A DNA stretch of 8,675 nucleotides from Promethearchaeota archaeon (GTDB lineage: Archaea > Asgardarchaeota > Lokiarchaeia > Sigynarchaeales > SOKP01): contig JAEOUI010000110.1 in the NCBI GenBank assembly GCA_016839425.1, positions 1 through 8,675 of the forward strand, in the 5' to 3' direction. The notes below the pieces were generated by a model. That model saw only the letters and a program-made list of their open reading frames with translations, ran no database searches and had not been told where the DNA came from. Made by a program: the position numbers and the translations under genes. Positions 1 to 6,958 of this stretch are shown here, piece after piece. The first letter of the stretch is position 1, and the number at the start of each line of letters is the position of its first letter.

Positions 1-718
1 AATTTTTTTCTTCTGCCCAAGGATATAGTTTAAGGGTCATTTCAGTGCAAATACCCAATTCTCCAAGATTTCCTATAAACAATCCTTTTAAATCAGGACC
101 AGGACCATTCCACCAAAATGCATCTAAGCCATTTATCGCAGGTGAACCCGTTTTTATTATTTTTCCCTGTGGTGTGATCCAAGTCATTGAAATAATTGAT
201 CTTCTTAAAAAACCATACTTAATCATGAAGAAATTTGAACCACCATAAAGTACATTGGAAATAACACCAACCGTTGCAGGAGCACCAGGAGTAGGAATCC
301 AAAGTCCTTTTTTCATGGTTTCTACTTGTAGCTCAGCAAAACTAACATGAGGTTGAATAGTAACCGACATGTTTAAATCGTCTATTTTAATTATTTGATT
401 TAACCGACGTAAATGAATTACAATGGAATGATGTTTTGAAGGAATACACGCACCATTTAAATTAATACCCGTATTTTGAACGATTATAGGAAGGTCATGC
501 TGATTTGCAAGCTTTAATATTTGTTGTATTTCTTGTTCGTTTTTAGGCAATACAACGAATTCGGGAGCAAGGGGGTTGATATTCGCCTCAGGAGATTGAT
601 CCCTAGAATGAACAACTAAAATACAAGGATCATCGGAAACAAAATCATTACCTGCGATTATTCTTAGTTGTTCGTATATTTCCTCATGGTTATGTAATAA
701 TTTACTTTTTATCATCAT
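1..718 (-). CDS. GlcD-like FAD-binding oxidase, C-terminal half missing (second FAD subunit of the operon)
   Basis: A continuous minus-strand frame of 239 codons starts at ATG 718 and runs off the left edge, so about half of a usual 450-480 residue protein is present. It is the FAD-binding (PCMH/FAD_binding_4) half of a GlcD-family oxidase. Residues 50-84 carry the family pattern of a Pro, a Val-rich strand, an EQEIQQILKLAN helix and PIIVQNTG. Residues 99-130 hold the IVIHLRRLNQI strand and an IQP-HVSFAEL segment. Residues 203-232 hold GPGPDLKGLFIGNLGELGI, the FAD-contacting loop. The start overlaps the stop of the upstream Fe-S gene as ATGA (718-715), so translation is probably coupled; a second ATG follows at once. 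It aligns well with the other FAD protein in the operon, indicating paralogous subunits like GlcD and GlcE. The usual Gly-rich GxGTSxxG FAD loop is degenerate here (NTGINLNG). Family assignment is firm; the substrate is unknown. Confidence 0.9.
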   Translation of the reverse strand, partial: MMIKSKLLHNHEEIYEQLRIIAGNDFVSDDPCILVVHSRDQSPEANINPLAPEFVVLPKNEQEIQQILKLANQHDLPIIVQNTGINLNGACIPSKHHSIVIHLRRLNQIIKIDDLNMSVTIQPHVSFAELQVETMKKGLWIPTPGAPATVGVISNVLYGGSNFFMIKYGFLRRSIISMTWITPQGKIIKTGSPAINGLDAFWWNGPGPDLKGLFIGNLGELGICTEMTLKLYPWAEEKN

Positions 719-1872
719 ATAGACCTTCTAATTATTTCTATCAACGGAATAACTTTAATTGATTCCTCGTTTGCAACATTTAGAAAATTTGTTATACAAA
801 AAGGACAACTAGTAGTTAAAATTTTAGCCCCCGTGGCTTCTGCTTCTTCTATTCTCTTAAGCGCAGTCCATTCAGCAAAATCTTTGTATGCTGACAAAAC
901 TCCACCTCCTGCACCACAACATAAAGCATTTTCCTTTATTCTATCCATTTCGATTAATTCTAATTCGGGAATTAAGCGTAACAATTTACGAGGTGCTTCA
1001 TATATTCCACCATGACGTCCTAAATGACAAGGATCGTGATATGTGATTCTCGAGGGATAATTTTTAAAACTTCTAGGATTTTCTTCTAAAAATTCTATTA
1101 AAAATTCAGTATAATGAAAAATTTCAAAAGGAAGATCTCCTAAATGTTCAACATAAATATTTTTAAAAGTGTTATAACACCCAGCACATGAAAAAATTAG
1201 TTTTTCAATATTCTTCTTTTTAAGTATGTTTAAATTATGTTGCATCATTTTAATGCCTGCTTTAGTCTGTCCAGTCATAAATAATGGACTGCCACAGCAC
1301 CACTCATCGTCAAGAATATCGATTTTCAGTCCTAAATTATTAAATAAATCAACCAAATCTATCGCAATTTCATTTCTTCTATAAGCCACAGTACACCCAA
1401 CAAAATATGCAATTTTAGAATTCTTATTTATTGATTGATTTTTTGGAATCCATTTTATTCTTTCTTGATGGGATGTATTGTATGGATTATGATGTTCAAG
1501 GATACTATTTTTAATCTCTTCATGTCGTTTTAGGGGACCAATATCTCTAATTATTTTTTCCCTAAGTTTTTGCAGCATTTTTGTTGGTTGAATCAGATTA
1601 ACATCATTACATTGTGCTTCGCAACCACCGCATAACGGGCAGGCAAATGCAATATGTAAAAGTCTTTCGGAATATTGAAGTTCTCCATCCAATAACGAGC
1701 GTATTATCTCCATCTTTCCTGGAGCATAATAAGCTTCAAATATAAATCGCCAACCACTTGGACAAATATCGTTATACTTACTATTTTTAATTTCGTATGG
1801 AGAAATGTCCCTACACATGCCACACCTTGCACACTTATATAGTGTGTCCCGGAAGTCCTTTAGTTCACTCAT
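715..1872 (-). CDS. HdrD/GlcF-like iron-sulfur subunit with two CCG domains
   Basis: This is a 385-residue soluble Fe-S protein, probably the electron-transfer subunit joining the two FAD oxidases. The N-terminus has two ferredoxin-like clusters: Cys14, 17, 20 with a distant fourth Cys37-Pro, and Cys78, 81, 84 and 88. Two complete cysteine-rich CCG domains follow. The first has Cys160, Cys192-Cys193-Gly, then Cys229 and Cys232. The second has Cys282, Cys318-Cys319-Gly, then Cys356 and Cys359. In HdrB/HdrD such domains bind non-cubane [4Fe-4S] centres that act on disulfides; in GlcF and LutA relatives they pass electrons from flavin to an acceptor. No membrane segment is visible. The start ATG 1872 lies 12 bases after the upstream FAD gene and follows a weak purine-rich GAGAGATT stretch; the stop overlaps the next start (ATGA). 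Family and operon role are firm. The electron acceptor, whether quinone, thiol or ferredoxin, is not determined. Confidence 0.93.
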   Translation of the reverse strand: MSELKDFRDTLYKCARCGMCRDISPYEIKNSKYNDICPSGWRFIFEAYYAPGKMEIIRSLLDGELQYSERLLHIAFACPLCGGCEAQCNDVNLIQPTKMLQKLREKIIRDIGPLKRHEEIKNSILEHHNPYNTSHQERIKWIPKNQSINKNSKIAYFVGCTVAYRRNEIAIDLVDLFNNLGLKIDILDDEWCCGSPLFMTGQTKAGIKMMQHNLNILKKKNIEKLIFSCAGCYNTFKNIYVEHLGDLPFEIFHYTEFLIEFLEENPRSFKNYPSRITYHDPCHLGRHGGIYEAPRKLLRLIPELELIEMDRIKENALCCGAGGGVLSAYKDFAEWTALKRIEEAEATGAKILTTSCPFCITNFLNVANEESIKVIPLIEIIRRSI

Positions 1873-1884
1873 TTTTATAATCTC

Positions 1885-3337
1885 TCATTTTGGATTGAAA
1901 ATTTTGTTTGGATCAAAAATATTTATTACTTCATCGATTAATTCCTTATAATTTTCATCCATTTGGGATTCAGTTGATTCTCTCAAAGGTCCATATGGCG
2001 TTTTAATAAACGCACCTACTTCTAAAGCTAATTTTGCAATATTGTTAAATATTTTAAAGTATTTTTCACGAGTCTTATTCTCGTTTAAATCAACAAAAAA
2101 ATCTAACTGAACATAGACAACTCTATTTCTTTCAATTGGAATAATAGTCGTCCCAAATTGCACTTCTTGTTCATTATATTCACGTAATATATTTATAACT
2201 CCTGAAAATAAAATCGGAAATTTATCAAGAGTGATGTATAATGGAATATCATAGGATTTATGACAAAAATCGTTAGTACAATTAAAAAGATCTAAAAATG
2301 AATGACTTATAACGGATAATGATGAAGATTGAACCGATTTTATTGAATGGGCCGATTTAATTTCTTCTAAAGCTTCTTTTTCATATGAAATTTTAAGTTT
2401 TGGATAATATTTTCCACCTTCCAAACAAATAACAAAATACCATTCAGATAAATCTTCTACCATAGTAAGTTTAAAATATTTTATCAGAACTGTTTTATTA
2501 ATAATCAAACATTCTGTTCCTATTTCTCGTCTTTGTACATCATATATAAATTCGATAAAATCATTGTATTTATCAAAAGGAATTGTAATTACTTCCTGTA
2601 AGGTGGGTTTTGGCTTAATTTTCACAGTTGCTTTCGAAACAATTCCGAACCGTCCTTGAGCGCCATAAAAAATTCGTGTAAAATCTAATCCAGGACCATA
2701 AGGATTAAGTGGCATTCCTTTTTTAGAACCCATAGAGCCAGTTTTAAAAATCTCTCCATTCGGCAAAATTACTTCAAGATTGACGATGTTTTCGTTATAT
2801 TCAAATTTTGGCATCGCAAAAAATGGATATAAAGATAAATAAGAAAAAATAACAGAATCAGAATCCGAAAATATATCGGGAAGTATTCTTAAATTAAATT
2901 CTTTTAAATGATCCCGTAATTGAGAAAAAGTCACTCCAGGTTCAATTAATACATGCATCGTAGAAATATCAACCGATATTATACGATTCATTTTCTTTAA
3001 ATCCATCATAATTCCTTTTTTTTTTAAAAGATTATCCCCATAACGATTAAAATGCGAACCTTTTATACTAATTGGGATATTACGACTATTAGCTAATTTT
3101 ACAACCCTTTGGATCGCTTCTGCAGTATTAGGAATAACTACACAAGAAGGTACAATTCCTTCAACTAAAGGATAATGGAGATCTATTCCATATCTTTTAA
3201 TTTCATCGGATAATGTTAAAACATTTTTTGCACCGACAATATCGATTAATTCTTGTTTTAGAGATATTATATTCCAACTCTGGTTTATCCAAATAATTTA
3301 AATGATATAAAAAAACCTCATTTTTATCGTTTACCAT
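1885..3337 (-). CDS. GlcD-like FAD-binding oxidase, first gene of the redox operon, with an apparent frameshift near its start
   Basis: The body of the protein reads in one frame from about 3297 to TGA 1887-1885. It shows the whole family pattern: VVIPNTAEAIQRVVKLAN with IPISIKG, then GIMMDLKKMNRI, an EPGVTFSQL segment, YGPGLDFTRIFYGAQGRFGIV (encoded near 2630-2700) and the C-terminal DPNKIFNPK. The first ATG in this frame is 3009, but starting there would drop the first FAD-binding strands that the paralogue at 1-718 has. From 3297 to 3010 the frame has 96 sense codons and no ATG, GTG or TTG. A start with fitting context, ATG 3337, lies in another frame, reads MVNDKNEVFLYHLNYL and onward, and ends at TGA 3205-3203. 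Removing one A from the run 3259-3256 would join the two as SKQELIDIVG. This may be a sequencing error, a real mutation or programmed +1 frameshifting. Role: flavin subunit oxidising an unknown, probably hydroxyacid-like, substrate. Confidence 0.82.
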
Positions 3338-3396
3338 TTTGTTTTTATTTTGAAAAGTAAAGATCTCATCGCACTGTTAGAAAATAGGTTTAATCA

Positions 3397-3406
3397 TAAA
3401 AATATA
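3397..3406 (-). promoter_or_regulatory. possible TATA box of the redox operon
   Basis: The minus strand reads TATATTTTTA about 60 bases before ATG 3337. Transcription starting some 25 bases downstream would leave a leader of about 35-40 bases, similar to the spacing seen for the two other minus-strand genes. AT-rich surroundings make chance matches easy, so this is weak. If correct, it favours 3337 over 3009 as the beginning of the gene. Confidence 0.3.
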
Positions 3407-3493
3407 GAAATTTGAAAGATTATCAGCTCAGATAAAATTAATAGAAGATTTATTTATTTTAAAAATACGATTATGATAAAAATAATTCCGATT

Positions 3494-3509
3494 AAAAAAA
3501 AAAGAAAAA
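3494..3509 (-). terminator. oligo-T terminator after the seven-helix membrane protein gene
   Basis: On the minus strand a T5-C-T10 tract begins 8 bases after the TGA at 3519-3517. Archaeal RNA polymerase stops at such T-runs without needing a hairpin. It separates the membrane protein gene from the redox operon 160 bases further on. Confidence 0.5.
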
Positions 3510-3516
3510 GAATATA

Positions 3517-4230
3517 TCATTTTTCATGACCTATAAAAAACGCCACATAATACTCTATGGCACTTGAGAGGAATATTATTCTCATAATTGTTAAACCAAA
3601 CACATTATCTGAAAATAATTCAATACCAATGCTACCAATTAATAAAGAACTAAATGCTATAAGTAAAAGTATTCCTCTTTTTCGAATACTTGGTTCGTCG
3701 TGTTTAATGGACATTGCAGAGAAAAATACTCCAAAAATAAACGATATAGCCGGTACTAAGAAACTTAGAACAGTTAAATAAAGCCCGGATTCGGTCGCAA
3801 AATAACCATCTAAACGCCCTACGAGTAATGGATTAATAATTAGTAAACATATGAGAATGGCATCGAGGGTGCCAAATATTATAGTTGTTATTATTAAAAC
3901 AATCTTTTCTTTATCTTGATAGAAAATATGAACAAATGAATATATCCAAAATATTATCGAAAGGACGAAAAAAGCGTTGTTTAAGAACAAATATTCGAAT
4001 TCTTGAAATGCATATCCAAATATTGCTATGGAAAGGAAGGAAAATGCGGCCCCCCACCACGCAGAGCTTAATAAAACCCATGTAAGCCCAAGTGAGAGTT
4101 GTTCTAATCGTTTTGTATTGAAGTATTTCTTTAAGAATAACAATCCGATAAAAATCGAGATCGATACAAAAACCAAGGCAAAAATACCTGCAAAAAGTTC
4201 AAGTGGATCTAAATCATTGAGAGTTACCAT
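3517..4230 (-). CDS. seven-transmembrane protein of unknown function
   Basis: The product is 237 residues and almost entirely hydrophobic, with seven predicted helices at about 11-33, 44-73, 81-103, 109-132, 150-172, 185-205 and 210-233. Positive residues cluster after helix 1 (KKYFNTKR) and between helices 5 and 6 (KHDEPSIRKR), which puts the N-terminus outside and the C-terminus inside. There is no Lys in helix 7, so it is not a retinal protein, and I see no catalytic motif. ATG 4230 is preferred over the in-frame TTG 4236 because AAGG lies 8 bases before the ATG but too close to the TTG. It has its own TATA-like element upstream and an oligo-T terminator downstream, so it is probably transcribed alone. 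A sensor, receptor-like or lipid-associated role is possible, but nothing in the sequence decides it. Similar small seven-helix proteins recur, to my recollection, in Asgard genomes; this is unchecked. Confidence 0.78.
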   Translation of the reverse strand: MVTLNDLDPLELFAGIFALVFVSISIFIGLLFLKKYFNTKRLEQLSLGLTWVLLSSAWWGAAFSFLSIAIFGYAFQEFEYLFLNNAFFVLSIIFWIYSFVHIFYQDKEKIVLIITTIIFGTLDAILICLLIINPLLVGRLDGYFATESGLYLTVLSFLVPAISFIFGVFFSAMSIKHDEPSIRKRGILLLIAFSSLLIGSIGIELFSDNVFGLTIMRIIFLSSAIEYYVAFFIGHEK

Positions 4231-4284
4231 TTTCAATACCTTATTAATTCTTTTCCAATATTTTAACTATTTTTATTTAAGTTA

Positions 4285-4292
4285 TTTATAAA
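4285..4292 (-). promoter_or_regulatory. TATA-like box of the seven-helix protein gene
   Basis: The minus strand reads TTTATAAA, close to the archaeal consensus, about 58 bases before ATG 4230. A start some 25 bases downstream gives a leader of about 32 bases that contains the AAGG ribosome-binding sequence. Confidence 0.45.
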
Positions 4293-4332
4293 AAACTTTA
4301 GCTTATAAACACTTTGAAAGAAATTATTTTAT

Positions 4333-5331
4333 TTATTCGCTTAAAAACACCTCTTCATAAGAAATTATAGCCCAAGGATATGGTTTAAACAAAAAATTGC
4401 ATATGTTTTGATGTTTCTTTTTGTCTGATAATTGTTCAATAAAATATCCATTATCTTGAAATATATTTACACCCTCATTACAACCCTCCATGAGAAATTT
4501 AAGATAATTTAGAAGCCGATTATTAGAATATCCTAATAATCTTTTTATTGCATCACAATGTTTTCTAATATTAAATATCATTGAATCGTAAATACCATTG
4601 TCTACTATGGCTTGAATTAAATCTGCATAGTGCTCATATAAGGAATTCGGTTGTTTAACCTTTAGTTCTAATGTGAGAAGATTAATATTTTTTTTTTTAT
4701 AATCGTGGAAGAGATCTGACATATCATCTAGAATTGTATCAATGAAGACATAATGTTCAAGAAATTTATATATTAATTGGGAGGTTGAATCCTGTAAAAA
4801 AGGTGATATTAATTTAAAATACAAAAAAAAATCTGAATTCCTTGATTGTATAAAGTTAAATAATTCGTCTTGATCCATAATTTTTGGGAATTTATTAAGT
4901 TCAATTTCTTTCTTTACGCATTTCTTAATATTGATTAAAGCTTCCAGCATCAATTTATTACCGTTTAAAGGTAATTTTTTAAGAAATTTTTGTGTCTTCC
5001 ATGGAATGAAAGCAAAATAAGCGAGTTTTTCAATAAAAATATTGTAGTTTTCAAAATTGTTTTCTTGAAAAAAACCATCAACTAATGAATCTCCCACTGT
5101 TATGAAATCCGAGAAATAATTAATAACTTTAATAATATTTCGTTTGTTCTTATTTATATCTAAACCTAATTTCAAATCTTCTTTTGAGAAACATTCAATA
5201 AGATCAGAAATCAACAAAGAAAATTTACTGTTGTTTCTATCTAATGCAGACTTGGATTTATCTTGCTTAAATCCACCAATCAAACTATAATTATCTGTAA
5301 AGTTTCTTATGTTTTTCAAAGCGTCTAACAA
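4333..5331 (-). CDS. putative class I isoprenoid synthase (squalene/phytoene-synthase-like fold)
   Basis: The protein is 332 residues, predicted all-helical and soluble. It carries two Asp-rich motifs: DSLVD at 81-85 and DDMSD at 202-206, the second followed by Asp210 and an NIN segment at 215-217. In squalene and phytoene synthases two motifs of this type about 120-140 residues apart bind the Mg-diphosphate groups of the prenyl substrates; here the gap is 121. Overall similarity is weak and the Gly-Arg after motif 2 typical of phytoene synthases is absent, so the enzyme is divergent or may have lost activity. No ATG exists in this frame before residue 128. TTG 5331 follows an in-frame TGA at 5349-5347, and another TTG lies at codon 5. 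The divergent neighbour is a geranylgeranyl-reductase-family protein, which supports an isoprenoid role. That it is a gene is fairly sure; the function is tentative. Confidence 0.68.
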   Translation of the reverse strand: MLDALKNIRNFTDNYSLIGGFKQDKSKSALDRNNSKFSLLISDLIECFSKEDLKLGLDINKNKRNIIKVINYFSDFITVGDSLVDGFFQENNFENYNIFIEKLAYFAFIPWKTQKFLKKLPLNGNKLMLEALINIKKCVKKEIELNKFPKIMDQDELFNFIQSRNSDFFLYFKLISPFLQDSTSQLIYKFLEHYVFIDTILDDMSDLFHDYKKKNINLLTLELKVKQPNSLYEHYADLIQAIVDNGIYDSMIFNIRKHCDAIKRLLGYSNNRLLNYLKFLMEGCNEGVNIFQDNGYFIEQLSDKKKHQNICNFLFKPYPWAIISYEEVFLSE

Positions 5332-5361
5332 GAAAATCTTAACTGTTCATGTAAACTAAAG

Positions 5362-5514
5362 TTATTCTAATATATAACGAGATACTATATAAAAGTTTAT
5401 TTTTTCAAGATACTGGTTCATTTCTTCATTAATTTTAATATTTTTTGATCCTTCAATATCTAGTATTTTTTTAATCAACCTTTTTAGAAAAGTTTCGTTA
5501 GATTCAACATTCAA
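5362..5514 (-). CDS. possible small protein of about 50 residues between the divergent isoprenoid genes
   Basis: A minus-strand frame open from 5526 can start at TTG 5514 and ends at TAA 5364-5362. It reads NVESNETFLKRLIKKIL, a short IEGSKNIKI stretch, then NEEMNQYLEKINFYIVSRY. The amino-acid mix, rich in Glu and Lys with two amphipathic helices around a short strand, looks more like protein than like random AT-rich DNA. There is no ATG before residue 32 and no ribosome-binding sequence. It lies in the same frame as the downstream synthase gene, separated by three stops. The helix-strand-helix outline faintly recalls the first part of a histone fold, but it is too short for one. The TATA box at 5386-5393 lies inside it, so it may equally be a chance open frame. 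Confidence 0.22.
   Translation of the reverse strand: MNVESNETFLKRLIKKILDIEGSKNIKINEEMNQYLEKINFYIVSRYILE
5386..5393 (-). promoter_or_regulatory. TATA box of the putative isoprenoid synthase gene
   Basis: The minus strand reads TTTATATA, an exact match to the archaeal box A core. It lies 55-62 bases before TTG 5331. Transcription starting near 5363 would give a leader of about 32 bases, the same geometry as for the seven-helix gene. On the plus strand the same bases read TATATAAA, but they are about 140 bases from the plus-strand start at 5531, so they are assigned to the minus-strand gene. Confidence 0.55.
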
Positions 5515-5530
5515 AAAAAAACATATTTAT

Positions 5531-6646
5531 ATGGCTAATTTTAACGAAAGTTTTGATATAATTATTATAGGAAGCGGACCAAGTGGCTCTATTGCTGGTA
5601 AAAGCGCAGCCGAAATTGGATTTTCAACTTGCATTATTGAAAAAGAAAAATTAGGCGAAAAAGGTAGATATAAAGCATGTGGTGGAGCCATACCTTGGGA
5701 AATTATTGACGAGATAAATTACCCTGAAGATAAAATAGCCCGATTCGTTGAATCGTTAGAACATCACCACATTGATGGAGAACAATACTCACAGAAAGGC
5801 AAGGGCGCCGTTGTCTGGCGCAATATATTCGACAAATACTTATTAGACTTTTCTACTGCCAGTGGTGTAGTATTAAAGGAAGGAGAACGACTAATTCAAA
5901 TTACGAAAAACACCCATCAATACGAGATTAAAACAAATAAATCTACCTATAAAGCTAAATATGTGATTGCAGCAGATGGTGTCACATCAACCACTCTCAA
6001 GCTATTAGGATGGCCTTTTTTTGATAAATCTGATGTATGTATTACAACAACTCATGAAATGAAAGCCTCAAAAACTTATATAAATGAACGATTAGGAACG
6101 AATCAAGTTCATTGTTATTTTGGAAAAAAATTGTCGACTGGAGGATATGCTTGGCTTTTTCCCAAGGAAGAAGTAATCACGGTAGGGTGGAGCAATCAGA
6201 TGAGTTTAGTAAAAAATTCAAGTGCAGAATTTAAAAACTTTCTTTCTTTTCCTTCCATAAAAAAAGTGTTGACTAATGCGACCTTATTAAGGAGTCAATC
6301 ACATCTTCTTCCCGCAGGTTTGCGTCCCAAGCTTTACGAAGATAATGTCATTGCCGTTGGTGACGCGGGAGGACTTGTAGAACCAATATTTGGAGAGGGT
6401 ATTGGATACGCAATGTTATCAGGTAGTCTAGCGATTGCTGCTATAAAAAAAAGTAATGACAAAAATGAGCCCCAAAACATTGGCTTCTTTTACGAAGAGC
6501 TCTTAAATAAAGAATTCTTAGCAGAGTTTAGCGAAATGAGAGAATTGAGGGATAAGATTTATGAATCTGACGGAAATCTCAAAAAATACCTTTCATTATT
6601 GGAAAAATACCTTACAAGCGAAATTATTGCAAGAAAAATATTTTAA
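5531..6646 (+). CDS. geranylgeranyl-reductase-family FAD-dependent oxidoreductase
   Basis: The 371-residue flavoprotein begins with a Rossmann motif, DIIIIGSGPSGS at 9-20, with Glu37 as the likely ribose-binding acid. KACGGAI at 48-54 matches the conserved Cys-Gly segment of geranylgeranyl reductases. GGYAWLFPK at 204-212 and the ITVGW strand match the family substrate-domain signature. VGDAGGLVEPIFGEGIGYAM at 276-295 is the second FAD-binding segment. In archaea such enzymes saturate the geranylgeranyl chains of ether lipids; relatives act on menaquinone chains or free prenyl diphosphates. It is somewhat shorter than many archaeal homologues and has no membrane helix, so it probably binds the membrane peripherally. 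ATG 5531 follows an A-rich stretch with no ribosome-binding sequence, so a short-leader or leaderless transcript is likely. It is divergent from the putative isoprenoid synthase, hinting at a shared pathway. Family is firm; the exact prenyl substrate is not. Confidence 0.93.
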   Translation: MANFNESFDIIIIGSGPSGSIAGKSAAEIGFSTCIIEKEKLGEKGRYKACGGAIPWEIIDEINYPEDKIARFVESLEHHHIDGEQYSQKGKGAVVWRNIFDKYLLDFSTASGVVLKEGERLIQITKNTHQYEIKTNKSTYKAKYVIAADGVTSTTLKLLGWPFFDKSDVCITTTHEMKASKTYINERLGTNQVHCYFGKKLSTGGYAWLFPKEEVITVGWSNQMSLVKNSSAEFKNFLSFPSIKKVLTNATLLRSQSHLLPAGLRPKLYEDNVIAVGDAGGLVEPIFGEGIGYAMLSGSLAIAAIKKSNDKNEPQNIGFFYEELLNKEFLAEFSEMRELRDKIYESDGNLKKYLSLLEKYLTSEIIARKIF

Positions 6647-6650
6647 TTCA

Positions 6651-6657
6651 TTTTTTT
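6651..6657 (+). terminator. oligo-T terminator after the reductase gene
   Basis: Seven T residues begin 5 bases after the TAA at 6644-6646, with no hairpin, as is usual for archaeal termination. They mark the likely end of a single-gene transcript. Confidence 0.4.
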
Positions 6658-6838
6658 CGATAAAAACATTCTGAATTTTAACAGCATAAAGTGTTAAAGC
6701 TCGATTGTTAAATCTTCTTATAAGTTTAATAAATTAATAATACTTAGATTTTGAAATTTTATTTGTATAAAATATTAATCTCTTTTTCTTATTGGCACCT
6801 TGAGTATAAACGCTTGGACAAGAACTATTTATTAACAA

Positions 6839-6958
6839 ATGAGATCTTTTAAATTTCAAGTCATTTTCTTATCCAACACGGATTTAGAAAGTCTGCTAGT
6901 CACGAAATCCGCCAAATCCATTTATTTAGGATTCTTCATTAAATTGCTTGACAAATAG
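6839..6958 (+). CDS. possible 39-residue small open frame
   Basis: ATG 6839 opens a frame that begins MRSFKFQVIFLSN and ends at TAG 6956-6958. The frame continues after the TAG for 31 sense codons to TGA 7052-7054. A TATA-like GTATAAAC at 6804-6811 lies about 30 bases upstream, which would suit a near-leaderless transcript. No family is recognised and there is no ribosome-binding sequence. Open frames of this length are expected occasionally by chance, so it may be a remnant of a lost gene or nothing. Confidence 0.15.
   Translation: MRSFKFQVIFLSNTDLESLLVTKSAKSIYLGFFIKLLDK

Noticed and set aside
45..248. Plus-strand open frame of 67 codons.
   Set aside because: It lies antisense to the FAD oxidase gene at 1-718, whose minus-strand frame matches a known family throughout.
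3517..4230. Microbial rhodopsin as identity of the seven-helix protein.
   Set aside because: Helix 7 has no Lys for a retinal Schiff base, and the usual carboxylate pattern of helix 3 is absent.
4028..4291. Plus-strand open frame of 87 codons.
   Set aside because: It is antisense to the seven-helix membrane protein gene and shows no protein-like pattern; membrane genes often give such shadows.
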